This document shows positions 8,090 through 15,609 of a stretch of 32,272 bases of DNA, one piece after another. Each line of letters begins with the position of its first letter. The first letter of the stretch is position 1. Location: contig JAGWYN010000045.1 of NCBI GenBank assembly GCA_018969295.1, positions 1 through 32,272 of the forward strand, given 5' to 3'. A program made the translations under genes and the position numbers. The stretch comes from Chloroflexota bacterium (lineage in GTDB: Bacteria; Chloroflexota; Anaerolineae; Caldilineales; Caldilineaceae). Below the pieces are notes generated by a model, which saw only the letters and a list, made by a program, of their open reading frames with translations, was not told the DNA's origin and did not search any database.

Positions 8090-9701
8090 AGTCATCCTTT
8101 GCCGCTTGTCGGGTGATGTAACCCATCTCTAAGTCATAGGCAATCCGCGCCGGATCGCGTTCGCTGGCCGTGCCAAAACCCGCGCCGCCTGGCATTCTCA
8201 ACTCGACCTCGTCGCCCGGCTTGAATTCGATGGGCGGGAAGCGTGTGATCAACTCACCGTTGATGTGCACTGTGCCCACCCGGCCCGGTCGACCGCCGTT
8301 CATGGGCGGCGGTTCACAGAACATTTTGTCCGGACGCACACGCAACGACATGGGCCCATCGGCAATGCTGCGCATTTTAATCGTCTGGCTGATGCCCCCG
8401 CGCATTCGGCCCGGCCCGGCAGAGTCAGGCAGAAACTCCTTGCAGAGCAGCAAAACTGGCGCCTGGATCTCCATGATTTCGGTCGCGGTGACCGAACTGT
8501 TGTGGGGGAACGCGATCGGCGGCAGCCCATCGAGCTCGCGCATCGCGCCGCGGCCACCGTGCGGCAACATAAAGACGGCGAACGTGCCATACCCGTCCAG
8601 TTGACCGCTGACGCTGAAGGGCCAGATTGAGCCGCTGCCCGCCTGCGCATGCTCGCCCAGAATGGGCCAGACTGCACCAAAGATCACTTGGTTGATGTTG
8701 TTGGTTACCTTGGCGCGCGCTTTCACCGGATGCGGGAAGGTGGTGTTGAGAATGCAACCTTCAGGCGCAGAGACATGGATGGGGCGAAAGAGCCCTTCAT
8801 TGTTGGGAATGCGCGGGGTCAACGCACACTTGAAGGGGTACATGGTCCCAGAATAGGTGACGTTGTAGACGCAGTTGATAGCGCCTTTGCGCGTCTGGGG
8901 AGAGGTGCCCGTGTAATCGACGTAGATGTCTGAGCCCCGTACCTCGACCGTGGCGTGCAGATGAACGATATCGATATAGCCGTCGATATCCAGACCGAAT
9001 TCGTATTTGCCATCGGGCAGCGCCGCGATGCGCTCGCGCATCAGTCGCTCCGAGCGGGTGTGAATCTCGCTGGAGAGGACCTCGATGTCCGCCTCGTGAT
9101 AGTCGGTGAGGAATTCACGCATGCGCCGAACACCGATCTGGTGGGTGCCGACAATCGCGCGCAGATCGCCGAGCACCATCTCCGGCACCCGGTTGTTGGC
9201 GGCAATCAGCGAGAAGGCCAACTCGTTTTCCTCGCCCGCCTGGTACAGCTTGCAAGGAGGCATGCGCAATCCCTCAGTGAAGACATCGTAGGCGTCAATG
9301 TCGCCGCGATGGCCGCCGACATCCGAGACATGGGCAATCGTGCCCATGAATGCGATGACCTTGCCCTGCCAGAACACCGGCGTCACGACGACGCAGTCGG
9401 GCAGGTGACCCGCACCCAACCAGGGGTCATTGGTAAAGAGCACATCCCCCTCCACCAGCGACGCAAGTGGAAATTTTTGCAGCATGGAGCGGGTGGTGCG
9501 CGGAAGAATCACGCAGAAGTCGGGCGGGCTGAAGCTCGACTGGCAGATCGAATTTCCCTCATGGTTGAGCAGCACACAGGCAAAGTCACGGCTTTCACCC
9601 ACAATGGTCGAAAATGAGGTGCGCACCGTGGCGTTGTCGATCTCATCCATCACGCTGATCAGCCGCTGCCACTGGATCTCAAGTGTCACTGAATCAATCA
9701 T
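8070..9701 (-). CDS. hyuB: Hydantoinase/oxoprolinase subunit B (HyuB), copy 2
   Basis: A 543-aa HyuB from ATG 9701 with AAAGGA upstream. Markers are VTLEIQWQRLISVMDEIDNA, TSFSTIVGESRDF, TNDPWLGAGHLPD, AHVSDVGGHRGD, FPHNSSVTATEI and MPGGAGFG. It is close to copy 3 on the other strand across the whole length, with shared blocks such as VTNNINQ, FGAVWPILGEHAQAGSGSIW and HTRSERLMRERIAALPDG, and is more distant from copy 1. The role is the catalytic/structural B subunit of an ATP-dependent cyclic amide hydrolase, probably cytosolic. It lies between the racemase-like gene (94-bp gap) and copy 1 (overlap). Confidence 0.88.
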   Translation of the reverse strand: MIDSVTLEIQWQRLISVMDEIDNATVRTSFSTIVGESRDFACVLLNHEGNSICQSSFSPPDFCVILPRTTRSMLQKFPLASLVEGDVLFTNDPWLGAGHLPDCVVVTPVFWQGKVIAFMGTIAHVSDVGGHRGDIDAYDVFTEGLRMPPCKLYQAGEENELAFSLIAANNRVPEMVLGDLRAIVGTHQIGVRRMREFLTDYHEADIEVLSSEIHTRSERLMRERIAALPDGKYEFGLDIDGYIDIVHLHATVEVRGSDIYVDYTGTSPQTRKGAINCVYNVTYSGTMYPFKCALTPRIPNNEGLFRPIHVSAPEGCILNTTFPHPVKARAKVTNNINQVIFGAVWPILGEHAQAGSGSIWPFSVSGQLDGYGTFAVFMLPHGGRGAMRELDGLPPIAFPHNSSVTATEIMEIQAPVLLLCKEFLPDSAGPGRMRGGISQTIKMRSIADGPMSLRVRPDKMFCEPPPMNGGRPGRVGTVHINGELITRFPPIEFKPGDEVELRMPGGAGFGTASERDPARIAYDLEMGYITRQAAKDDYGYEST

Positions 9702-9795
9702 CGTGTCCTTTGGCCCCTTTTGCTAAACGGACTCACGGCGAAAAGAGTACTTTTCCGGCAAACCATCGTTCTCCGCCGAACCTGAGTGTACCCTG

Positions 9796-10884
9796 TTACA
9801 ACTCGACCGTATACTTCTCCACTTTGTCCCAATCCAGCTCAACCCCCAACCCTGGGCCGTCGGGCGCACGCAGCTGCAGGCCATCTGGCTGAAAACGGGT
9901 GGCGACAATCGTGTCGGGCATGGCGGTGGCCGGCGAGGGCCAGGTGACGCAGGGCAGCGCCGCCGCCAGATGCGCTGCGGCCACGCCGATCAGGTCATAG
10001 TAGATCGCCACGGAAAGCGAAAGACCCGCCGCCTCAAAGATCTGCCCAATCTGATGAACATTGGTGAGACCGCCATGCTTGTTCATCTTCATCAGCGCAA
10101 GGCTGGCAGCCTTGCGCCGCACCACATCGATCGCGTCCTCCGGCCCATAGATCGCTTCATCGGCCATGATCGGCGTCGCAAGCCGACGCGCAAGCTCGGC
10201 CAGGTCCTCCAACCGCGCCACAGGTTGCTCGATCGCCCCCAACGCCCCGATCTGCTCCATGGCTGTCAACGCCGGAACCGCCTGATGAAGGGTGTAGCCA
10301 GTGTTGCCATCCACCTGGATCACCGCTCGGTCGCCGACAGCATTGGCAACGGCGCGATAGCGTGCAACATCTTCTTTTGGATCTAACCCGATCTTCATTT
10401 TCAGCACCGAATAGCCAAACCTGTCCAATTGTTCGGTGGCCGAAGCCGCCATCTCTGCAGGCTCGCCATGGTGGACAAAGCCCATCAGGGTCAGCCCATC
10501 ACGCACTTTTCCCCCCATCAATTGGTAGATCGGCGTCCCCAGCGCCTTGCCCTTGAGATCCCACAGCGCCATATCGACGCCAGAAAAGGAAAACCAGTGA
10601 TGAGGCAGCGCCATGTGCATCAAATGGTTGAGATGCTTGATATCGAACGGGTTTTGGCCGATCAAGGCCGGGGCCAGGTGTTTGCGAATGTTGACCAGCA
10701 TGCCCTCGCCAGTCTCGCCATAGAACGGGGCGTCGACCGACGCCTGGCCGTAACCAGTCACACCGTCATCGGTGTTGATCTCAATCAGGATGGTGATGGC
10801 GCTGTCAATCGAGCCATACGATGTGGTCAAACGGCTTTGGCGCGGAATATTGATTGCACGTGCTGAAATTTTTGTGATTTGCAT
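9796..10884 (-). CDS. Enolase-superfamily racemase/epimerase (MR/MLE family), copy 1
   Basis: A 362-aa protein, full length for the muconate-lactonising/dipeptide-epimerase subgroup. Catalytic features are complete: KxK at Lys162/Lys164 (LKMKIG), metal ligands Asp192 (QVDGN), Glu219 (AIEQP) and Asp242 (MADE), and the opposite Lys266 (ALMK). Such enzymes abstract an alpha proton next to a carboxylate and racemise or epimerise N-acyl amino acids or dipeptides, or cycloisomerise muconates. Beside hydantoinase genes an N-substituted amino acid racemase or epimerase is the likeliest role. It is first in the minus unit; AGGAG about 11 bp upstream serves as ribosome binding site. It is a close paralogue of the gene at 18116-19228. 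Confidence 0.82.
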   Translation of the reverse strand: MQITKISARAINIPRQSRLTTSYGSIDSAITILIEINTDDGVTGYGQASVDAPFYGETGEGMLVNIRKHLAPALIGQNPFDIKHLNHLMHMALPHHWFSFSGVDMALWDLKGKALGTPIYQLMGGKVRDGLTLMGFVHHGEPAEMAASATEQLDRFGYSVLKMKIGLDPKEDVARYRAVANAVGDRAVIQVDGNTGYTLHQAVPALTAMEQIGALGAIEQPVARLEDLAELARRLATPIMADEAIYGPEDAIDVVRRKAASLALMKMNKHGGLTNVHQIGQIFEAAGLSLSVAIYYDLIGVAAAHLAAALPCVTWPSPATAMPDTIVATRFQPDGLQLRAPDGPGLGVELDWDKVEKYTVEL

Positions 10885-10934
10885 GCGCCCAAACGCTCCT
10901 GCTACAATGGTGTTGTTCAGATGCGGTAAAAGTT

Positions 10935-10948
10935 AACTGTCGACAATT
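10935..10948. promoter_or_regulatory. Possible operator, quasi-palindrome around TGTCGACA
   Basis: AACTGTCGACAATT is symmetric at 12 of 14 positions and lies just downstream of the proposed minus-strand start site. The form resembles operators of FCD-type GntR regulators (TnGTnnnACnA). No regulator gene is in the window, so this is a weak inference. Confidence 0.3.
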
Positions 10949-10965
10949 GACAATTTGACGAGATG

Positions 10966-10995
10966 AGTATACTCTATTCTCCAATAAACTGTCAA
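10966..10995 (-). promoter_or_regulatory. Sigma70-like promoter for the minus unit
   Basis: Read on the minus strand, TTGACA (10990-10995) is followed after 18 bp by TATACT (10966-10971), giving 6/6 and 5/6 matches to consensus. Transcription would start about 75 bp before the racemase ATG. The AGTATACT core is palindromic and may be shared with a plus-strand promoter. Confidence 0.5.
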
Positions 10996-11125
10996 CCAGA
11001 AATTCTGCAGTACAAACCTTGACTTTGTGATGGACACAACACAAAAGTCGAGCATATCTTACTCTTTTTCCTACGAACGATGATTTGCGCACCGCGGATC
11101 ACACTTTTTTAGGGAGGGTTGTTGC

Positions 11126-13285
11126 ATGACGCAGGGAAACCTTACGCCGGCCGCAAACGCATCGGGGGAACCCAGAGTCGATCCAGGAGCGCAGTCTGCC
11201 TATCGTTTTGGCTTTGATATTGGCGGCACCTTCACGGATTTTGTTCTCATTGACCGCACAACCGGAGCGATCACCAGCTACAAAACGCTCACCACGCCCC
11301 ACAATCCGTCACAAGCAGTGGTGGAAGGTTGGAAACAGCTGCTGGCCCATGCCGGTGCCCAGGGAGACGCAGTCGAGACAGCCATTCATGGCACAACCCT
11401 CATCACCAACGCCCTGATCGAACGCAAAGGCGCAAAAACTGCCTTGATTACCACGCAGGGCTTTCGCGATGTGCTGGAAATGGCAAAGGAGATGCGCTAT
11501 GACATCTACGATCTCTTGATGGTGCTGCCCGAGCCTTTGGTGGCGCGCCCATTGCGCCTGGAAGTCACCGAGCGGCTCAACGGCAAAGGCGAGGTGGTCA
11601 TCCCTCTCCAGCTGGATAATTTGGAGGCGCTGCAGAGCAAGCTGCTGGACGAAAACGTCGAGGCGGTGGCGGTCTGTTTCTTGCACTCCTTCACCAATCC
11701 GCAGCACGAACAAGCGGCAGCAGCCTGGCTGCACGAACATCTCCCCCGACTCACTGTGTCGATCTCCTCGGAGGTCGCGCCCGAAATCCGTGAGTACGAG
11801 CGCATGTCCACCACGGTCTGCAATGCCTATGTCCAGCCGTTGACCGAGCGCTACCTGCACCGTCTGCAATCCGACTTGAGCGAGCTTGGCTTTCGCCATC
11901 ACCTTTACCTGATGCTCTCCAGCGGTGGCATCACGACGTTGGACACTGCGGCGCGTTTCCCTGTGCGGCTGATTGAATCGGGTCCGGCAGCCGGCGTGCT
12001 GGCTTCGGTCTTCTACGGCGAAAAGCTGGGCGAAGAGAACCTGGTCTCTTTTGACATGGGCGGCACCACGGCCAAGATGTGTGTGATCAAACATGGCGAG
12101 CCGGCGATGAGCGACGACTTCGAGGTGGCGCGCGTCCACCGCTTCAAACGGGGCAGCGGCTTGCCGGTGCGCGTGCCCACCATCGAATTGATCGAAATCG
12201 GCGCAGGCGGCGGCAGCATCGCCCGCGTCGATGAACTGGGACTGCTCAAAGTGGGCCCCGACTCCTCTGGCGCCGACCCTGGCCCAGCCTGCTACGGACA
12301 AGGCGGCCTCCTGCCCACGGTCACCGACGCCGACCTGCTGCTTGGCTACCTCAACCCTGACTATTTTCTCGGCGGGCGCATGCAGCTCGACCGGGCGGCT
12401 GCCGAGCAGGCGGTGCGCACGGTGCTGGCCGAACCGCTCAAGATGAGCGTCACCGAGGCTGCCCACGGTATCTACAAAGTCGTCAACGAAAACATGATCT
12501 CGGCCACGCGCGTCCATGTCGCAGAGCGCGGGGGCGACCCACGGCAGCTCAAGCTGATTGCGTTTGGCGGGGCTGGGCCCGTCCACGCGCATCAGATTGC
12601 ACGGGCGCTGAAGATGCCTGGGTATATCTGCCCCACCAGCGCCGGCGTCACTTCGGCGTTGGGCTTCCTGACCGCTCCCGCCGCCTTTGAGATTGCACGG
12701 ACCTTCATCGCACCTATCACCCAGGACAACCTGGCTGACCTCGATGCAATCTATGCCGACTTGGAAGCGGAAGGACGCATGCGCCTGACAGAGGCAGGTG
12801 TGCCCGGCGACGAGATGAGTTTTACGCGCAAAGCAGATGTTCGGCATGTCGGCCAGGGACACACGATCGTGGTCCCCTTGCCCTTTGCTTCGCTGGCAAA
12901 CACCGATCTCGACCAAGATATCCGCCCGCTCTTCTACCGACACTATGCAGATATCTACGGCTATGCCCACAAACACCTTGGGCTGGAAATTACCACCTGT
13001 CGCCTGACAGCCAGCGGTCCACGCCCACACATTTCGCTGCAAAACGCCAAAGCCAGTGGCGCGGCGGTCAGCACGGCCATCAAGGGGGAGCGGCCAGTCT
13101 ATTTCGACGAAGCTGGCGGTTTTGTCAACACACCAGTCTATGACCGCTCGCTGCTGGAAGCGGAGATGAGCTTTCCCGGCCCTGCGATTGTGGAAGAAGT
13201 CGATTCAACCGCAGTGATCGGACCCAATGCCACCGTCAAAGTCGACGCATACACGAATTTGATTGTAACGCTGCACGATTCGTGA
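11126..13285 (+). CDS. hyuA: Hydantoinase/oxoprolinase subunit A (HyuA), copy 1
   Basis: A 719-aa protein from ATG 11126 with GGGAGG 7 bp upstream. The HyuA N-terminal domain starts at about residue 28 with FGFDIGGTFTDFVL, the ATP phosphate-binding loop; the second ASKHA-type motif FDMGGTTAK is at about 309-317, and IEIGAGGGSIA at about 355-365. RVHVAERGGDPR and the C-terminal AIVEEVDSTAVIGPN segment are also standard. In the family, A subunits bind ATP and phosphorylate the cyclic amide before hydrolysis with HyuB. First gene of the long plus unit; the next hyuA is a close tandem paralogue. Acetone carboxylase is unlikely because no gamma subunit gene is nearby. Confidence 0.9.
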   Translation: MTQGNLTPAANASGEPRVDPGAQSAYRFGFDIGGTFTDFVLIDRTTGAITSYKTLTTPHNPSQAVVEGWKQLLAHAGAQGDAVETAIHGTTLITNALIERKGAKTALITTQGFRDVLEMAKEMRYDIYDLLMVLPEPLVARPLRLEVTERLNGKGEVVIPLQLDNLEALQSKLLDENVEAVAVCFLHSFTNPQHEQAAAAWLHEHLPRLTVSISSEVAPEIREYERMSTTVCNAYVQPLTERYLHRLQSDLSELGFRHHLYLMLSSGGITTLDTAARFPVRLIESGPAAGVLASVFYGEKLGEENLVSFDMGGTTAKMCVIKHGEPAMSDDFEVARVHRFKRGSGLPVRVPTIELIEIGAGGGSIARVDELGLLKVGPDSSGADPGPACYGQGGLLPTVTDADLLLGYLNPDYFLGGRMQLDRAAAEQAVRTVLAEPLKMSVTEAAHGIYKVVNENMISATRVHVAERGGDPRQLKLIAFGGAGPVHAHQIARALKMPGYICPTSAGVTSALGFLTAPAAFEIARTFIAPITQDNLADLDAIYADLEAEGRMRLTEAGVPGDEMSFTRKADVRHVGQGHTIVVPLPFASLANTDLDQDIRPLFYRHYADIYGYAHKHLGLEITTCRLTASGPRPHISLQNAKASGAAVSTAIKGERPVYFDEAGGFVNTPVYDRSLLEAEMSFPGPAIVEEVDSTAVIGPNATVKVDAYTNLIVTLHDS

Positions 13286-13310
13286 TTTCCTGGCGGCGAG
13301 GCGTCGCTGA

Positions 13311-13344
13311 GCAACGTGTTGCGTGCCGACATGCAACACGTTGC
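13311..13344. promoter_or_regulatory. Paired GCAACnnGTTGC palindrome, copy A
   Basis: GCAACGTGTTGC (13311-13322) and GCAACACGTTGC (13333-13344) are exact reverse complements separated by 10 bp. Each is itself almost palindromic, so the site can be read as two operator half-turns with centres 22 bp apart, or as a 12-bp-stem hairpin. A close relative lies at 24951-24984 in another gap of the same operon. Confidence 0.5.
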
Positions 13345-13395
13345 ATCGGCGGCACGAGCACCTATCCTGAGGCTCATCGGCTGTCAACCTATCCT

Positions 13396-13425
13396 CTGTT
13401 GCTGCCCCTGACCGGGCAGCAACAG
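13396..13425 (+). terminator. Strong hairpin between the two hyuA genes (terminator/attenuator-like, no T tract)
   Basis: CTGTTGCTGCCC and GGGCAGCAACAG form a perfect 12-bp stem around the 6-base loop CTGACC. No run of T follows, so it may act in mRNA processing, stability or attenuation rather than as a simple intrinsic terminator. Confidence 0.45.
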
Positions 13426-13443
13426 CGAATGCTCCAAATGGCC

Positions 13444-13457
13444 CCAGCAATTGCTGG
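13444..13457. repeat. Perfect 14-bp palindrome before hyuA copy 2
   Basis: CCAGCAATTGCTGG is identical to its reverse complement and lies 24 bp before the chosen hyuA start. It could be an operator. It is recorded mainly because the gap holds two other perfect inverted repeats. Confidence 0.35.
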
Positions 13458-13481
13458 CCAATGAAGAATTTCGGAGTGCTC

Positions 13482-15596
13482 ATGAAGCAGAAGTCGACCG
13501 CTCGTTATCGCTTTGGATTTGATATCGGAGGAACATTCACCGACTTTGTGCTGATTGACGGCGAGTCGGGTAAAATTCACAGCTACAAGACGTTGACCAC
13601 ACCGCACGAACCGGCAAAGGCGGTCATGGAGGGCTGGCACAAGCTGCTGGCAGATGTGGCAGGCGACGGGTCTGATGTCGAAATTGCCATTCATGGCACA
13701 ACGCTCATTACCAACGCGTTAATCGAACGCAAAGGTGCAGTGACGATTTTGGTCACAACGAGCGGTTTCAGCGACGTGCTCGACACGCAGCGCGAAATGC
13801 GCTATGACATCTATGACCTGCACGCTCCGCAGGTTCACCATCTCGTGCCCCGCCCCTTGCGCTTCGAGGTGACGGAGCGTCTGGACGGGTTTGGCGCTGT
13901 TGTGCAGCCCTTTGACGCCAGCGGTCTACAGCAGATGAGCGACACGCTGACCGCGGCCGGCGTCTTGGCCGAGATCGAGGCTGTGGCGGTTTCTTTTCTC
14001 CATTCCTACGCCAATCCAAGCCACGAAGAGCAAGCAAAAGCCTGGCTGACAGAGCGGATGCCCCATGTGGCCCTCTCGCTTTCCTCCGAGGTCGCTCCGC
14101 AGATTCGTGAGTACGAGCGCATGTCCACCACGGTCTGCAATGCCTATGTTCAGCCGCTGACCGAACGCTATTTGCGCCAGCTGCAGGGTGAGTTGAGCGA
14201 TGGTGGCTTCCAGAAGAAGCTCTATCTTATGCTCTCCAGCGGGGGCATTACGACACTGGAACGCGCCAGTTCATTCCCTGTGCGTTTGATCGAATCGGGG
14301 CCGGCCGCAGGAGTACTGGCGGCGATCTTTTATGGCGAGATGACCGGCCAGGCGAATCTCGTCTCCTTTGACATGGGCGGCACCACAGCAAAGATGTGTG
14401 TGATCCGCAACGGTCAACCCGCGATGAGCGACAACTTCGAGGTTGCGCGCGTCCATCGCTTCAAACGAGGCAGCGGCCTGCCTGTGCGCGTGCCAACCAT
14501 CGAGCTGATCGAAATCGGCGCGGGCGGCGGCAGTATTGCCCATTTGGGCGAGTTGGGCTTGCTCAAGGTCGGCCCAGAATCGTCTGGGGCGGACCCGGGG
14601 CCGGCCTGTTACGGGCTGGGCGGCACAGCGCCGACAGTCACCGATGCCGATTTGTTGCTTGGCTATCTCAACCCTGACTATTTCCTCGGTGGGCGCATGC
14701 AGCTCGACCGTGCTGCCGCAGAGGCGTCGATGGTGCCGCTTGCCCAGCGCTTGGGAATCGACACAACCGCCACCGCGCACGGCATCTTCCAAGTGGTCAA
14801 TGAGAATATGATCTCAGCGACGCGGGTGCATGTTGCCGAACGGGGCGTCGACCCGCGCGGCCTGCACCTGATGGCATTTGGCGGGGCCGGACCGGTTCAC
14901 GCCCATGCGATCGCACGTGCACTCAAAATGGCCGGCTATATCTGCCCGGCCGGCGCCGGTGTCACATCGGCTCTCGGTTTCCTCACAGCGCCAACCGCAT
15001 TCGAGTTTGCCCGCACCTTTATGGCCAAGGTCACCTCGAACGCACTGCTCCAGATGGATGCAATCTTTGCCGAGCTGGAAGCAGAAGGGCGACAAACGCT
15101 GCTGGAGGCCGGGGTTCCCGCAGCCGACATCACCTTTGCGCGCCGGGCAGATTTGCGCCACGTTGGCCAAGGCCACGAAATCGTGATCGACTTGCCCTAT
15201 GCGACATTGGCGGGCGTTGATGTCGACCAGGAGCTGCGCCCGCTCTTTTATCGACACTATGCTGAAATATACGGTTATGCCCACCAACACCTGGGCCTGG
15301 AGGTCGCTACCTGCCGCTTGACCGCCAGCGGGCCTCGCCCCAAGGTGACGGTCCAACAGAGTGAGCGGCAGACAGACGCCGCCGAGACTGCGGGCAAGGG
15401 CCAGCGTTTGGTCTACTTTGCTGAACTGGGCGGCTTTGTCTCAACACCGGTCTATGACCGCTATCGCCTGCCGCCCGGCGCCACCTTTGCCGGGCCGGCA
15501 ATTGTGGAAGAGCGCGATTCGACCGCCGTGGTTGGCCCACACAGCAGCGTGCGCGTGGATGCATTTGCCAATCTGATTGTCACTTTGCAAGAGTAA
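13482..15596 (+). CDS. hyuA: Hydantoinase/oxoprolinase subunit A (HyuA), copy 2
   Basis: A 704-aa protein. ATG 13482 is chosen over ATG 13461 because GGAG (13473-13476) sits 5 bp before it. The same domain order as copy 1 is seen: FGFDIGGTFTDFVL near residue 11, ESGPAAGVLA, FDMGGTTAKMCVI, IELIEIGAGGGSIA, VAERGVDPRG and the final IVEERDSTAVVG. Identity to copy 1 is high throughout, including a 44-base identical DNA tract, so the pair arose by tandem duplication. The copies differ most in residues about 100-150 and near the C-terminus. Two A subunits with three B subunits suggest at least two enzymes with different ring substrates. The gene ends 13 bp before hyuB copy 3. Confidence 0.9.
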   Translation: MKQKSTARYRFGFDIGGTFTDFVLIDGESGKIHSYKTLTTPHEPAKAVMEGWHKLLADVAGDGSDVEIAIHGTTLITNALIERKGAVTILVTTSGFSDVLDTQREMRYDIYDLHAPQVHHLVPRPLRFEVTERLDGFGAVVQPFDASGLQQMSDTLTAAGVLAEIEAVAVSFLHSYANPSHEEQAKAWLTERMPHVALSLSSEVAPQIREYERMSTTVCNAYVQPLTERYLRQLQGELSDGGFQKKLYLMLSSGGITTLERASSFPVRLIESGPAAGVLAAIFYGEMTGQANLVSFDMGGTTAKMCVIRNGQPAMSDNFEVARVHRFKRGSGLPVRVPTIELIEIGAGGGSIAHLGELGLLKVGPESSGADPGPACYGLGGTAPTVTDADLLLGYLNPDYFLGGRMQLDRAAAEASMVPLAQRLGIDTTATAHGIFQVVNENMISATRVHVAERGVDPRGLHLMAFGGAGPVHAHAIARALKMAGYICPAGAGVTSALGFLTAPTAFEFARTFMAKVTSNALLQMDAIFAELEAEGRQTLLEAGVPAADITFARRADLRHVGQGHEIVIDLPYATLAGVDVDQELRPLFYRHYAEIYGYAHQHLGLEVATCRLTASGPRPKVTVQQSERQTDAAETAGKGQRLVYFAELGGFVSTPVYDRYRLPPGATFAGPAIVEERDSTAVVGPHSSVRVDAFANLIVTLQE

Positions 15597-15609
15597 CAGG
15601 AAGAGACCG

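Larger units (their letters stand above)
10885..11125. promoter_or_regulatory. Divergent intergenic promoter region
   Basis: This 241-bp AT-richer gap separates the two divergent units and must hold promoters for both. Best seen is a minus-strand promoter at 10966-10995 with an adjoining quasi-palindrome at 10935-10948. On the plus strand TTGACA (10947-10952) lies 15 bp before TATACT (10968-10973), a short spacer, so the plus promoter is uncertain. GGGAGG at 11113-11118 is the ribosome binding site for the first hyuA. Confidence 0.6.

Noticed and set aside
9736..9751. GAAAAG/CTTTTC inverted repeat between the racemase and HyuB genes on the minus strand
   Set aside because: Only 6-bp arms with a 4-base loop and AT-rich. 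Too weak for a terminator or operator call.
11019..11047. TTGACT as a -35 for the hyuA promoter
   Set aside because: At 17 bp the -10 position reads CAAAAG, with no acceptable match at neighbouring spacings.
11309..13042. 577-aa open frame on the minus strand opposite hyuA
   Set aside because: High-GC shadow of the hyuA gene. It is low in motif content, rich in His/Arg/Gly, and has no ribosome binding site or family match. The same applies to the 462-aa plus frame at 6320-7708.
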